Source: JBBDYG01 sp040901765
GTDB taxonomy: Bacteria; Planctomycetota; Planctomycetia; Pirellulales; Lacipirellulaceae
Direction: 5' to 3'
Assembly: GCA_040901765.1 (NCBI GenBank)
Contig: JBBDYG010000048.1
Location: forward strand, 101,534 to 165,533
DNA length: 64,000 nt
Shown here: positions 16,591-25,459 of the stretch, one piece after another
Layout of the letters: each line of letters begins with the position of its first letter
How positions within the stretch are numbered: position 1 is the first letter of the stretch
Notes under the pieces: model-generated
The model's database searches: none
Told to the model about the DNA's origin: nothing
What the model saw: the letters and a program-made list of their open reading frames with translations, nothing else
Program-made: the position numbers and the translations under genes

Positions 16591-18855
16591 ATGTCCACAG
16601 GAACTCAACGCCGAACCCGCAGCCAACGTGTCGCCACGGTCGAATTGCCCCCCGGCCCCTTTGGCGTGCTATTGCTCCGGCTTCAAAGCGGCTACGTGCT
16701 GTTCCGGTTGGCGCTCTGCGCGCTTGCAGCCGTCATGCTGTGGGCCATGACCCGTGGTTGGTCGCCGCCGCAACCGCATCACGTCGACCAAATTCCGCTT
16801 CGGGCGATCGTCTCTCGGGTGCCGTTTGAGCAGATCGACGAAGCTGCGACCGCGAAAGCACAGGACGACGCGGCGAAAAACGCAGTCGCCATCTACGACC
16901 AGGATCCCGCGCCGCTCGTTCAGCTCAAAGCACGCATTCTCAACGACGAGCTGAGCCAGATGATCAAAGCGCCCGCGCTTGACGACGTGGCGCCGGAGAT
17001 GTGGCAGATGTACACGGCGCCGCTTGCCGAGGGAACGCCGCCGCCGACCGAGGAGGAGCGCCAACAGCAATTCCAGCGGTTCCGCGAAGCACTCACCGCC
17101 GAAGGGGCCTTCGAGAAGTTTACGACTGCCATGAACGAGGTCTTTGCTCCTCTAGAGCAGAACGGGATCCTCGACGCCCTGCCCCCCGAGCACGATGCGA
17201 ATTTCGAGAGCATCGCCGTGCGGTTGCGTGGCAGTACGGGCTTCCCGACCATCGTCCGCGTGAGTGAAGTCCTCCGTGAGCACGTAGTCAACCAGTTGCA
17301 GAAGGCACTCGAAGCGAAGGCCCCATCGCTCGACGTGGCGACGCGGGTCTTCGCTCGGCTGAATCCCGATTTACGGCCAACGCTGCAATTAAATCTGCCG
17401 GCGACACGCGAAGCGCAAACCGAAGCCCGCAACGCGGTGCCCACCGTCAAGACGCTGATACCTCCTGGAACAATTTTGGCGCCTGCGGGCCAGCCGATCG
17501 GCGATAGCCAACTCGCGCAAATCGAATTGGAACACAAAACGGATCTCGGCAGCCGCGGCTGGCTCCAAAAGCTTGCCCGATCTGCCGCGGTGCTCGGCAT
17601 GTACGCCGCTCTCTACACGCTGTGCGGATTCTACATTTCGAGTCGCGAGCCGCGAATCATCAATCAGTTGCCGCGATTTCTGATGCTGCTCGCCGCCGTG
17701 CTCGCCACAACGGCGCTCGTGCTGCTCACTTACGGCCAACAGTGGCGGGCCGAGTTGGTGCCGCTACTGCTGTTTGGCATGTCGGTCGCCATCGCCTACC
17801 AACAGGAACTGGCCTTGCTGCTGGCCACGGCGGTTACGCTCATTGCCGTGGTGGCGCTGGGGCATCCGCTGGGCTTCGCGCTGATCCTGATGGCCACCAC
17901 TGCCGGTGCGATTCTCGCGCTCGACTCCGTTCGCAGCCGCAGCAAATTGCTGCTCGTGGGTTTTGCCGCTGGGCTGGTAGCCTTTTTGACGACCCTGGGG
18001 GTCGGCACCCTTGAGGGCTATCCTTTCTGGTCGACCTTTTGGCTCGGTGCGAAGCTCGCTCTGTGGAGCTTGATCGCCGGATCGCTGATGACGTGTCTCC
18101 TGCCGCTCGTCGAGCGGCTGTTCAACGTGCAGACCGATCTCAGCTTGAATGAACTAGGCGACCCCGCTCACCCCTTGCTGCAAGAGTTGGTCCGCCGAGC
18201 GCCGGGCACCTACAACCACTCGATCACGGTGGCCTCGCTCGCCGAAGCCGCTGCCGAGTCAATCGGCGCCCGCGGCCTGTTGGTCCGCGTGGGTGCGTAC
18301 TTCCACGACATCGGCAAGATGCTCAAGCCGGGTTACTTCGCCGAGAACCAAGCGAAGGGCGACAATCGCCACGAGTCGCTCCTTCCGGCGATGAGCACGC
18401 TTGTGATCATTGCCCACGTTAAAGACGGGGCCGACCTCGCGCGGCAGAATAAGTTGCCCGAAGCGATGATCGACTTTATCCAGCAGCACCACGGTACGAC
18501 CCTCGTGGAGTTCTTCTACCGCCAGGCCACCGACCGCAAAAATGGCGATAAGAGCCAACCGGAAGTCGACGAAACTTCCTTTCGCTATCCCGGTCCCAAG
18601 CCCCAAACCAAAGAGGCGGGCGTGATGATGATTGCCGACGCCGTCGAAAGCGCTAGTCGCGCGCTCGTCGAGCCTACCCCCGCGCGGCTGGAGAGTCTCG
18701 TGGAGGGCATTTGCCGAAAGCGGTTGCTCGATGGCCAGTTCGACGAATGCGGCCTCACTCTCTCCGAAGTTAGTAAGATTGGCGACAGTCTCGTCAAGTC
18801 GCTCACCGCGATCTATCATGGTCGCGTCAAATATCCTGGACAGGAAACGGCGTGA
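16591..18855 (+). CDS. pgpH: 7TM receptor with intracellular HD phosphohydrolase (PgpH/YqfF-like)
   Basis: 754 aa. One N-terminal transmembrane helix (VLFRLALCALAAVMLWAM, about 32-49) precedes a large extracytoplasmic domain (about 60-320) of the 7TMR-HDED type; then six to seven helices (about 330-510), then a cytoplasmic HD domain with APGTYNHSITVASLAEAAAE (about 533) and GAYFHDIGKMLKPGYF (about 569), whose His-Asp pair binds the metal. Listeria PgpH is a cyclic-di-AMP phosphodiesterase; here the substrate is inferred from family only. It lies between phoH and ybeY, an arrangement widespread in bacteria. Confidence 0.94.
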   Translation: MSTGTQRRTRSQRVATVELPPGPFGVLLLRLQSGYVLFRLALCALAAVMLWAMTRGWSPPQPHHVDQIPLRAIVSRVPFEQIDEAATAKAQDDAAKNAVAIYDQDPAPLVQLKARILNDELSQMIKAPALDDVAPEMWQMYTAPLAEGTPPPTEEERQQQFQRFREALTAEGAFEKFTTAMNEVFAPLEQNGILDALPPEHDANFESIAVRLRGSTGFPTIVRVSEVLREHVVNQLQKALEAKAPSLDVATRVFARLNPDLRPTLQLNLPATREAQTEARNAVPTVKTLIPPGTILAPAGQPIGDSQLAQIELEHKTDLGSRGWLQKLARSAAVLGMYAALYTLCGFYISSREPRIINQLPRFLMLLAAVLATTALVLLTYGQQWRAELVPLLLFGMSVAIAYQQELALLLATAVTLIAVVALGHPLGFALILMATTAGAILALDSVRSRSKLLLVGFAAGLVAFLTTLGVGTLEGYPFWSTFWLGAKLALWSLIAGSLMTCLLPLVERLFNVQTDLSLNELGDPAHPLLQELVRRAPGTYNHSITVASLAEAAAESIGARGLLVRVGAYFHDIGKMLKPGYFAENQAKGDNRHESLLPAMSTLVIIAHVKDGADLARQNKLPEAMIDFIQQHHGTTLVEFFYRQATDRKNGDKSQPEVDETSFRYPGPKPQTKEAGVMMIADAVESASRALVEPTPARLESLVEGICRKRLLDGQFDECGLTLSEVSKIGDSLVKSLTAIYHGRVKYPGQETA

Positions 18856-18860
18856 TTTTT

Positions 18861-18935
18861 GGCTGTCGGCTACTGGCTATCGGCCAGAGCGCGATGGCCT
18901 GAATATTTCTGGCTGACAGCCGATAGCCGACAGCT
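18861..18935. repeat. intergenic inverted repeat, GGCTGTCGGCTA family, copy 1
   Basis: GGCTGTCGGCTACTGGCTAT plus CGGCCAGA is mirrored by TCTGGCTGACAGCCGATAGC plus CGACAGC. The same wording recurs at 27645-27716, 37512-37591, 56344-56429 and 61800-61830 (half copy). It separates pgpH from ybeY and could make a transcript hairpin. Confidence 0.75.
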
Positions 18936-18939
18936 AACT

Positions 18940-19470
18940 ATGCCAAACCCGCTTCAAATTGACATCGCCAACGAGCAATCGATGCTCCCAGTCGATGAAG
19001 CGCGACTGGCGGAGATTGCCAAGCGGATTTTGCATGACGCCGGTGTCCGGTGCGGCGTTTTGAGCATTGCCGTAGTTGACGACACAGCGATACAGCGACT
19101 CAATAAGGAATTCCTCCAGCACGACTACCCGACCGACGTGCTGAGCTTCGCATTGGAGGAGGATCTTGACGCGTTCGAGGGCGAAGTACTGGTCAGTGCG
19201 GAAACGGCCCGACATAATGCCGCCCAATTCGGTTGGCCTCCCGAGAACGAATTGGCGCTGTACGTGATCCACGGCACACTTCACTTGGCCGGATATCGCG
19301 ACAAAACCCCAGCCGATCAGACCACCATACGCGAGGCGGAAACGCGGTATCTGCGCACGCTCGGCATTGAATCCCCACTTAGTGCCAACGGCAACGACGG
19401 ATCTGAACAAGTTTGCGTTGCCGCGACAGCGAACGTCCTCGACTCGCAAGTCGCTATCAAAGGAGCATAA
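18940..19470 (+). CDS. ybeY: rRNA maturation endoribonuclease YbeY
   Basis: YbeY is a metal-dependent endoribonuclease needed for 16S rRNA 3' processing and ribosome quality control. The product is 176 aa from the ATG at 18940; the frame runs upstream only through a repeat. The core VLSFALEEDLDAFEGEVLVS (about 67-86) and the metal site VIHGTLHLAGYRD (about 108-120) identify the family. The usual site is HxxxHxxxxxH; here the two first His are present but the third is Asp (H-x3-H-x5-D). Conserved neighbours (phoH, corC) support the call. The last 40 residues are low in conservation. Confidence 0.92.
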   Translation: MPNPLQIDIANEQSMLPVDEARLAEIAKRILHDAGVRCGVLSIAVVDDTAIQRLNKEFLQHDYPTDVLSFALEEDLDAFEGEVLVSAETARHNAAQFGWPPENELALYVIHGTLHLAGYRDKTPADQTTIREAETRYLRTLGIESPLSANGNDGSEQVCVAATANVLDSQVAIKGA

Positions 19471-19476
19471 TTCTAA

Positions 19477-20775
19477 GTGGCATCGGAAGCACTGTTACTG
19501 CTGACACTCGCCGCCGGGTTGTTCTGCTGCCTGGCTGCGATTGGTGCGCGCACACTCCGCGAGTTCTCTCGTCGCGATTTGCAAAAAATCTGTGCCGAGC
19601 ACGACGACGTGACCACCTTTGGCGAAGTCCTTCGCGGCCACGAACGAGCGGCGCTGGGGCTGGAGATGCTGGTGGTGATCGGCGCTGCCCTGGCCGTCGG
19701 TCCCGGAATCCTGTGGATCTATGACCGCTGGCATGAAGACCTTGCGCTGCGCTGGGAAAACGTGATCTTCTACTCGCTCGCGCTGGGCATCCTCGTCGCC
19801 ACGATCAAGGTGTGGATTCCGTGGACCGTGTCGCGCCTGTTCGCCGCGAAATTCTTATACCGCACCTGGCCGATTTGGCGGATGATAAGTTGGCTCGGGA
19901 CGCCGCTTCTGTGGGGTGCCGATGTGGTCGATCTATTGGGCCATCGCCTCGTCGGCCGCACGCCGCCCGAGTCCTCTGAAGAATCGCTCGAAGAAGAAAT
20001 TCGCACGATCGTCACGGAAGGTCATCGTGAAGGACTGCTGGAGGAAGACGCCCGCGGAATGATCGAGGGCGTAATCGATCTCAGCGACGGGGACGTTGTG
20101 CAAATCATGACACCCCGCACCGACATGCACATGATTCAGGTCGATTTGGAATGGGACGAACTGTTGGCCGACGTCATTAAAGCGGGTCACACGCGAATCC
20201 CGGTTTATGCCAAGAGCCGTGACGACATTGTTGGGATTCTGTACGTAAAAGACATGCTTCCGGAGCTGGCCAAAGCCCCCGACAAGCCGCGGCGGCCGCT
20301 GCGCGACATCCTTCGCAAGCCGCTGTTCGTTCCTGAAACGAAAGCCGTCGATGCGTTACTGGAAATGTTCCAGCAAACGCGGACTCACATTGCGATCGTG
20401 CTCGACGAGTATGGCGGCCTATCGGGTCTGGTAACGATAGAAGACGTTCTCGAAGAAATCGTGGGCGAAATCGTCGATGAGTACGACAAAGACGTGGAGC
20501 AGGAAATCCGCGTGGTCAATGAGAACACGGTGGAAGCGCTCGGCCGAACCCACGTCGATGAAATCAATGCGGCGATGGACCTGGAACTCCCCGAAGACGA
20601 AGACTTCGACACGATCGGGGGCTTCGTGTTTTCCGAGCTGGGCCGCGTGCCGATGGTCGGCGAGAGCATCATCTGGAACGACGCGGTGAAGGTCACCGTT
20701 CTCGAGGCGACCCGCCGCCGCATCGACCGAGTGCGGGTCGAACGATTGCAACGGGAATCGGTCGAAACGGCCTAA
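19477..20775 (+). CDS. corC: CorC/HlyC-family CBS-domain protein (CNNM-like)
   Basis: 432 aa from a GTG six bases after ybeY. Three to four hydrophobic segments (residues 3-25, 60-85, 95-118 and one near 130) form a divergent DUF21-like membrane part. The cytoplasmic part starts with SEESLEEEIRTIVTEGHREG LLEED; then CBS pair with MTPRTDMHMIQVD (about 210-222), TRIPVYAKSRDDIVGILYVK (about 241-260), IAIVLDEYGGLSGLVTIEDV (about 306-325), LEEIVGEIVDEYD, and a C-terminal transporter-associated domain with FDTIGGFVFSELGRVP. The family is linked to magnesium/cobalt handling, and E. coli ybeX (corC) follows ybeY in the same order. Confidence 0.92.
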   Translation: MASEALLLLTLAAGLFCCLAAIGARTLREFSRRDLQKICAEHDDVTTFGEVLRGHERAALGLEMLVVIGAALAVGPGILWIYDRWHEDLALRWENVIFYSLALGILVATIKVWIPWTVSRLFAAKFLYRTWPIWRMISWLGTPLLWGADVVDLLGHRLVGRTPPESSEESLEEEIRTIVTEGHREGLLEEDARGMIEGVIDLSDGDVVQIMTPRTDMHMIQVDLEWDELLADVIKAGHTRIPVYAKSRDDIVGILYVKDMLPELAKAPDKPRRPLRDILRKPLFVPETKAVDALLEMFQQTRTHIAIVLDEYGGLSGLVTIEDVLEEIVGEIVDEYDKDVEQEIRVVNENTVEALGRTHVDEINAAMDLELPEDEDFDTIGGFVFSELGRVPMVGESIIWNDAVKVTVLEATRRRIDRVRVERLQRESVETA

Positions 20776-20799
20776 TCGTCCGACTAACTGGGACCGGCG

Positions 20800-20849
20800 G
20801 GTGCCACTGGCTTTGCCAGTGAATTGCACTAGCAGAGCCAGTGGCACCC
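20800..20849. repeat. intergenic inverted repeat, GGTGCCACTGGCT family, copy 1
   Basis: GGTGCCACTGGCTTTGCCAG and CTAGCAGAGCCAGTGGCACC face each other over a short loop downstream of corC. A second copy at 22477-22540 runs into the LptE-like gene. Strong potential transcript hairpin. Confidence 0.8.
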
Positions 20850-21029
20850 GCAGATTGCCCAGTTCGCCAGGCACGTTTCGTTAATTCAATGCGCCGTGCG
20901 CTGGGGACGGTCTTGACGAGCGGATTACCCTCTTCTACTCTCCGCGGCGGCAGGGGGCTTCGTGCGCCAGTGCGCGCGGGCTACCTCCGCTTGCGGCCTA
21001 CTTTTCTGCTCCTCGTGTGCAGCGAATTC

Positions 21030-22454
21030 ATGCGTTTTCGTTCGCCCTATTCTCTTGCAGCCATCGTCTGCCTGGCACTCACGGCAACGGGGTGTGCAAG
21101 CTTCGCGCCCTCGTGGCCGGCCATGAGCTTGCCGGACATGCCGTTCGCATCCGATCCGACAGCGATGGCCCCAGGCACCCGCGCGTGGTGGAAGAAGCAC
21201 AAGAAGGAAGCCGAATTCCATCCCGGCAAAGGGTTCGCCGTGGCGAACGTAGCCGGATATTTCGACGGCAACGGGCGACCCATCGACGCGCCGGTGAGCG
21301 AAGTGGCCGTCAAGCTGGAAGATCCACTCGATGCCCAGGACACGGGGCTAATCCCGGGCCTTGATCCGAAGAACATGTACGCACAGGCGAAGAACGCGGT
21401 CGGGCTCGGTCCGAACGAGCAAATTGCGCAAGCAGCCTTCGATGAGGCCGAGCAACTCTATGCCGAAAAACGTTACAAACAGGCCGCCGACAAATACGAG
21501 GTGGCAATTGATCGCTGGCCCGACTCGACTCTCCAACAAGAGGCGATGTTCAAGTTGGGCGACTGCTATTTCTTCGACGACAGATACATCAAAGCCCGCG
21601 ACACCTATGATGAACTCGTGAGCAAATACCCCAGTACGTCGCACCTCGACGAACTGGTTGCCCGCGAGTGGGAGATCGCACGGTATTGGGAGGCTTACGA
21701 ACGGAAAGATCCCGATTGGGTGCTGACTCCCAACGCCGTCGACAAGACCCGACCGTGGTTCGACACGATCGGTCATTCGATCAAAACCTACGAAAGCATC
21801 CGCCTCAATGACCCGACCGGCCCGTGGGCAGACGACGCCATCATGGCCACGGCCAACATTTACTTCCAGCGTGGCCGCTATCACGACGCCGACATTCACT
21901 ATTCGCAGTTACGGAGCGAGTATCCGCGTAGCGAGCACCAGTTCGACGCGCACGTGTTGGGTCTCCAGAGCAAGCTTCGCAAGTATCAGGGGGCCGACTA
22001 CGACGGCGCGCCGCTGGAAGAGGCGGAGAAGCTGGTGAAGCAGCTTCGCACGAATTTTTCCGGCGACATGGAACCGGAAGAACGCGAGCGGCTTCGTGAA
22101 GTACAGGCCCAGCTAAACTTGGCCCAGGCCGAACGGACGATGCGGATGGCGAAGTACTACGATGATACGAAGTACTATGGCCCGGCGCGCGACTATTACA
22201 ACGAATTGGTAGCTAAACACCCCTCGTCGCCACTGGCCGACGAGGCCCGCACACGGCTAGCGGTGATTCAGAGTTTGCCGGCCGCTCCGGACAAGCCCTT
22301 GGCGTGGCTGGTGGATCAATTCCCCGAAAGCCGCGAGCGCGCCTCCGTCGCCCAGATTCCCGAGTTGCAAAACAAGACACGCGTGGCGGAGAATCCGCAT
22401 CCACCAGCCAGCACGCCGCCCGTGACGCCCGCTTCTGGAACAACGGTAAAGTAG
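21030..22454 (+). CDS. BamD-like outer-membrane assembly lipoprotein with TPR repeats
   Basis: 474 aa from the ATG at 21030, chosen because it opens a lipoprotein signal (LAAIVCLALTATGC, Cys about 22). After a linker with TRAWWKKHKKEAEFHPGKGF, the core consists of tetratricopeptide repeats: AFDEAEQLYAEKRYKQAADK (about 133), YEVAIDRWPDSTLQQEAMFK, LGDCYFFDDRYIKARDTYDE, YFQRGRYHDADIHYSQL, and AKYYDDTKYYGPARDYYNEL near the C-terminus. This is the BamD/YfiO pattern, which helps fold beta-barrel proteins in the outer membrane. It is longer than E. coli BamD (about 245 aa), so it is a planctomycete variant. Directly upstream of the LptE-like gene, which also serves the outer membrane. Confidence 0.82.
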   Translation: MRFRSPYSLAAIVCLALTATGCASFAPSWPAMSLPDMPFASDPTAMAPGTRAWWKKHKKEAEFHPGKGFAVANVAGYFDGNGRPIDAPVSEVAVKLEDPLDAQDTGLIPGLDPKNMYAQAKNAVGLGPNEQIAQAAFDEAEQLYAEKRYKQAADKYEVAIDRWPDSTLQQEAMFKLGDCYFFDDRYIKARDTYDELVSKYPSTSHLDELVAREWEIARYWEAYERKDPDWVLTPNAVDKTRPWFDTIGHSIKTYESIRLNDPTGPWADDAIMATANIYFQRGRYHDADIHYSQLRSEYPRSEHQFDAHVLGLQSKLRKYQGADYDGAPLEEAEKLVKQLRTNFSGDMEPEERERLREVQAQLNLAQAERTMRMAKYYDDTKYYGPARDYYNELVAKHPSSPLADEARTRLAVIQSLPAAPDKPLAWLVDQFPESRERASVAQIPELQNKTRVAENPHPPASTPPVTPASGTTVK

Positions 22455-22462
22455 ATCGGCCC

Positions 22463-23059
22463 ATGTCGCTGGATGCGGGTGCAACTGGCTGCGCTAGTGA
22501 ATTGCGAGGTAGGGATGGCACTGGCAGAGCCAGTGGCACCGGATCGTGCATCTTCGCAAATCTTTTTCTGTGGCCCCTGCTGTGCGGCTGCGCCGCTTAT
22601 CAAGTAGGCAGCGAAACGCTTTACGCCCCCGACGTGCAGACGGTGTACGTGCCGATCATCGAATCGAACAGCTTCCGCCGCGACCTTGGCGAACGTTTAA
22701 CCGAGGCAGTCATCAAAGACATCGAACTGAAAACACCGTACAAAGTAGTCGGGACGCCAAACGCGGACAGCGTGCTTTCGGCCCGGCTCGTTTCCGACCA
22801 ACGCAATGTGCTCGTCGAGAATGCGTTCGATACACCACGCGTCATGGAGACGATGCTGCACGTAGAGGTTACCTGGATCAACCGCCGTCGCCTGCCTATC
22901 GCGCCGGTCCAGATCGTCCCGCTGCCGCCGGAGTTAGTCGGCATGGAAAGCTCCAGCGCGCTCATCGGCGAAGTCGGGCAATCCGTAGCCAGTGCCCAAA
23001 ATCAAGCCATTGAGCGGCTGGCGGAACAAATCGTCGGTACCATGGAAGAGCCGTGGTGA
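22463..23059 (+). CDS. lptE: LptE-family LPS-assembly-like lipoprotein, N-terminus overlapped by a repeat
   Basis: 198 aa from the ATG at 22463, eight bases after the previous gene. A lipoprotein signal is at about 33-44 (FANLFLWPLLCGC), then AAYQVGSETLYAPDVQTVYV, then SFRRDLGERLTEAVIKDIEL, KTPYKVVGTPNADSVLSARL, and the C-terminal AIERLAEQIVGTMEEPW. This is the LptE/RlpB pattern (short beta-sandwich after a lipobox). LptE plugs LptD to insert lipopolysaccharide; whether this organism has typical LPS is not shown here. The first about 28 residues are encoded by an inverted repeat of the GGTGCCACTGGCT family, so the true start is unclear. Confidence 0.75.
   Translation: MSLDAGATGCASELRGRDGTGRASGTGSCIFANLFLWPLLCGCAAYQVGSETLYAPDVQTVYVPIIESNSFRRDLGERLTEAVIKDIELKTPYKVVGTPNADSVLSARLVSDQRNVLVENAFDTPRVMETMLHVEVTWINRRRLPIAPVQIVPLPPELVGMESSSALIGEVGQSVASAQNQAIERLAEQIVGTMEEPW
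22477..22540. repeat. inverted repeat, GGTGCCACTGGCT family, copy 2, inside a coding start
   Basis: GGTGCAACTGGCTGCGCTAG is mirrored by GGCACTGGCAGAGCCAGTGG. It matches the repeat at 20800-20849 and lies within the N-terminal codons of the LptE-like frame. Confidence 0.75.
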
Positions 23060-23114
23060 CGCAGCCGGCAGACGACCGTTGCCAAGGCTTGCCGTTTAGC
23101 GATAGGTTAGCAAT

Positions 23115-24014
23115 ATGGCAATCGGCGAGCCTGCAACAATCGATTTTGCGACGCTCTATCCTGGTTGGCGGCCGCGCTGGCGGCTGCGGACACGATCGCT
23201 CCAGTTTGGCGTGATTCCGCGTCTGATGGGAATCGTGAACGTCACCCCGGACAGTTTTTCCGACGGTGGACGATTCTTCGACCCCTCAGCCGCGATTGAT
23301 CAAGGACTCGAGCTTGCGGATGACGGTGCAGATATCCTCGACATCGGCGGCGAAAGCACGCGGCCCTACTCCGAACCGATAACGGCGGATGAAGAGCTGC
23401 GGCGCGTGATGCCGGTCATCGAAGCGCTGGCGGCCAAAACGAGTTTGCCGATCTCGATTGACACCAGCAAATCGCAAGTCGCCGCGGAGGCCATCGCCGC
23501 CGGCGCGGAAATTGTAAACGACGTGACGGGGTTATCTGGCGACCCGCGGATGGCCCCACTCGCCGCGGGCACGGATGTCGCGGTATGTGTGATGCACATG
23601 CGGGGCACGCCCCAAACGATGCAGGATGACCCGCGCTACGGCGACGTTGTCCATGAAATTCACCAGTACCTCGCCGAGCGACGCGACGCGATGCTAGCGG
23701 CTGGCATTGACCGCGAAAGGATCTGCCTCGACCCGGGAATTGGGTTTGGCAAGACCCACGAACACAACCTCGCACTGATGGCCGGGTGCCACACTTTTCA
23801 CGACCTGGAATGTCCCTTGTTGGCCGGGCACTCGCGCAAAGGGTTCCTGGGTAAGCTCGTGAGGGATCGTCTGGCCGGGCGGGACTATGTCACGGCCGGC
23901 GCGGCCGTGGCCCTTGCGCTCCAAGGCGTGCAGATCGTTCGCGTTCACAACGTCCGCGCAGTGCGCGAAGCATTGTTGGGATTCTTCGCCGGTGGAGGTT
24001 TCAACCAGCGTTGA
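23115..24014 (+). CDS. folP: dihydropteroate synthase
   Basis: FolP condenses p-aminobenzoate with hydroxymethyl-dihydropterin diphosphate in folate synthesis, and is the sulfonamide target. The product is 299 aa. Motifs are RLMGIVNVTPDSFSDGGRFF (about 36-55), DILDIGGESTRPYSEP (about 74-89), SIDTSKSQVA, VNDVTGLSGDP, AVCVMHMRGTP (about 156), DPGIGFGKTHEHNL (about 206) and the C-terminal VRVHNVRAVREALL. All substrate-contact motifs are in place. It ends in TTGA shared with proA: the proA TTG overlaps the folP stop. Confidence 0.96.
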   Translation: MAIGEPATIDFATLYPGWRPRWRLRTRSLQFGVIPRLMGIVNVTPDSFSDGGRFFDPSAAIDQGLELADDGADILDIGGESTRPYSEPITADEELRRVMPVIEALAAKTSLPISIDTSKSQVAAEAIAAGAEIVNDVTGLSGDPRMAPLAAGTDVAVCVMHMRGTPQTMQDDPRYGDVVHEIHQYLAERRDAMLAAGIDRERICLDPGIGFGKTHEHNLALMAGCHTFHDLECPLLAGHSRKGFLGKLVRDRLAGRDYVTAGAAVALALQGVQIVRVHNVRAVREALLGFFAGGGFNQR

Positions 24015-25333
24015 CCCAACTGCCCACGACGACGATACTTGCGCAGATGGGGACCGAGCCAAATAACGTCGTGACGCCAGACTTGGAGCACTATTGCCGC
24101 GATGTGGCGTCACGCGCCAAACGGGCCGCGGTGGAGTTGGCGACGGTGCCGGGTGCTATCAAAATCGCCTGGCTGCTATCATCGGCCAACCTGCTCCGCG
24201 ATCGGCAGCAAGAAATTCTCTCCGCGAATGAGATGGACCTTACTGCGGCCCCGGATTACGGACTCACCGAAGCGCAGATCGATCGACTGCGTCTGACGCC
24301 GACTCGCCTGAACGAAATCGCCCTAGGCCTGGAGCAAGTCGCGGCGCTGCCCGACCCGATTGGCGCGGTGATCAGTTCGACGGTCCGTCCCAATGGTCTG
24401 CGGATCGACAAAGTGCGCGTGCCGCTGGGCGTTGTGTTTTTCATCTACGAGTCGCGGCCGAACGTCACTGCCGACGCGGCCGCGATCTGCGTGAAGGGGG
24501 GTAACGCTGTCATCCTGCGTGGCGGCAAAGAGGCTTTGAATTCGAGCCAGGCGATCGTCAAACTGCTGACGATCGCCGCCAAGGAAGTCGGGTTGCCCCC
24601 CGATGCCGTGCAAATGGTGAACACCACTGACCGCGCGGCGGTGGGCTGCTTTCTCGGCATGCCCGAGTTCATCGACGTGGCAATTCCGCGTGGTGGCGAG
24701 AGCCTCATCCGCCGCGTGGCTGCCGAGGCCAAGATGCCCGTCATCAAGCACTTCGACGGGAACTGCCACGTCTTCGTCGATGCCACCGCCCAGCTCGACA
24801 TGGCCGAGAGGATCGTTGTCAACAGCAAGTGCCAGCGGCTCGGCGTATGCAATGCCGCCGAATCGCTGTTAGTGCATGTCGAAATAGCGCCAAGCTTTTT
24901 GCCGCGGATCGGCCAGGTATTACTTCAACACGGTATCGAAATCCGCGGCGATGCGCGTACACGGACGCTGGTTCCCGATGTAAAACCCGCGACCGAGCAG
25001 GACTATCGCGCCGAATACCTGGGGCCGGTCATTTCGGTCTGCGTTGTCGATTCAGCGAACGAGGCAATTGAACACATCAACCGCTATGGCTCGCACCACA
25101 CTGATGCGATTGTCACCAGCGACTTGGCGGCAGCACGGGACTTCGCCGCACGGGTCGATAGCGCAGCCGTCATGATCAACGCCAGCACCCGGTTCAACGA
25201 TGGCGGCGAGTTCGGCCTCGGGGCGGAAATCGGCATTAGCACCGACAAATTCCACGCCCGCGGCCCGTGCGGAATTGAAGAATTGACAAGCTATAAGTAT
25301 GTCGTTTCGGGCAACGGACAAGTGCGTGAGTAA
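24011..25333 (+). CDS. proA: gamma-glutamyl phosphate reductase
   Basis: ProA reduces gamma-glutamyl phosphate to glutamate-5-semialdehyde in proline synthesis. 440 aa from a TTG that overlaps the folP stop by four bases (translational coupling); an ATG at 24047 is an alternative. Landmarks are LGVVFFIYESRPNVTADAAA (about 139-158), GNAVILRGGKEALNSS (about 163), VIKHFDGNCHVFVD (the Cys is the catalytic nucleophile, about 254), CNAAESLLVH, and the C-terminal GLGAEIGISTDKFHARGPCG (about 405-424), followed by LTSYKYV. proB is not adjacent. Confidence 0.96.
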   Translation: MTQLPTTTILAQMGTEPNNVVTPDLEHYCRDVASRAKRAAVELATVPGAIKIAWLLSSANLLRDRQQEILSANEMDLTAAPDYGLTEAQIDRLRLTPTRLNEIALGLEQVAALPDPIGAVISSTVRPNGLRIDKVRVPLGVVFFIYESRPNVTADAAAICVKGGNAVILRGGKEALNSSQAIVKLLTIAAKEVGLPPDAVQMVNTTDRAAVGCFLGMPEFIDVAIPRGGESLIRRVAAEAKMPVIKHFDGNCHVFVDATAQLDMAERIVVNSKCQRLGVCNAAESLLVHVEIAPSFLPRIGQVLLQHGIEIRGDARTRTLVPDVKPATEQDYRAEYLGPVISVCVVDSANEAIEHINRYGSHHTDAIVTSDLAAARDFAARVDSAAVMINASTRFNDGGEFGLGAEIGISTDKFHARGPCGIEELTSYKYVVSGNGQVRE

Positions 25334-25335
25334 CT

Positions 25336-25436
25336 ATTTGGGATTTCAGATTTGGGATTTGGGATTGGTTAGCCGCGACGCCCACCACGGCGGGTAAACT
25401 GCGTCTTCGGAGCGGAGCGCACTAAGCCGCAAGCGG
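25336..25436. repeat. intergenic repeat, GGGATTTGGGATTTG...TTAGCCGCGACGCC family, copy 1
   Basis: Heptamer-like GATTTGG units precede TTAGCCGCGACGCCCACCAC and GGCGGGTAAACTGCGTCTTC. The same composite occurs at 32480-32561 and 34299-34381, and the heptamer alone is inside carA (33709-33748). Located between proA and fliM. Confidence 0.75.
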
Positions 25437-25459
25437 TTGCGAATCCTCAGGAGTTGGAC

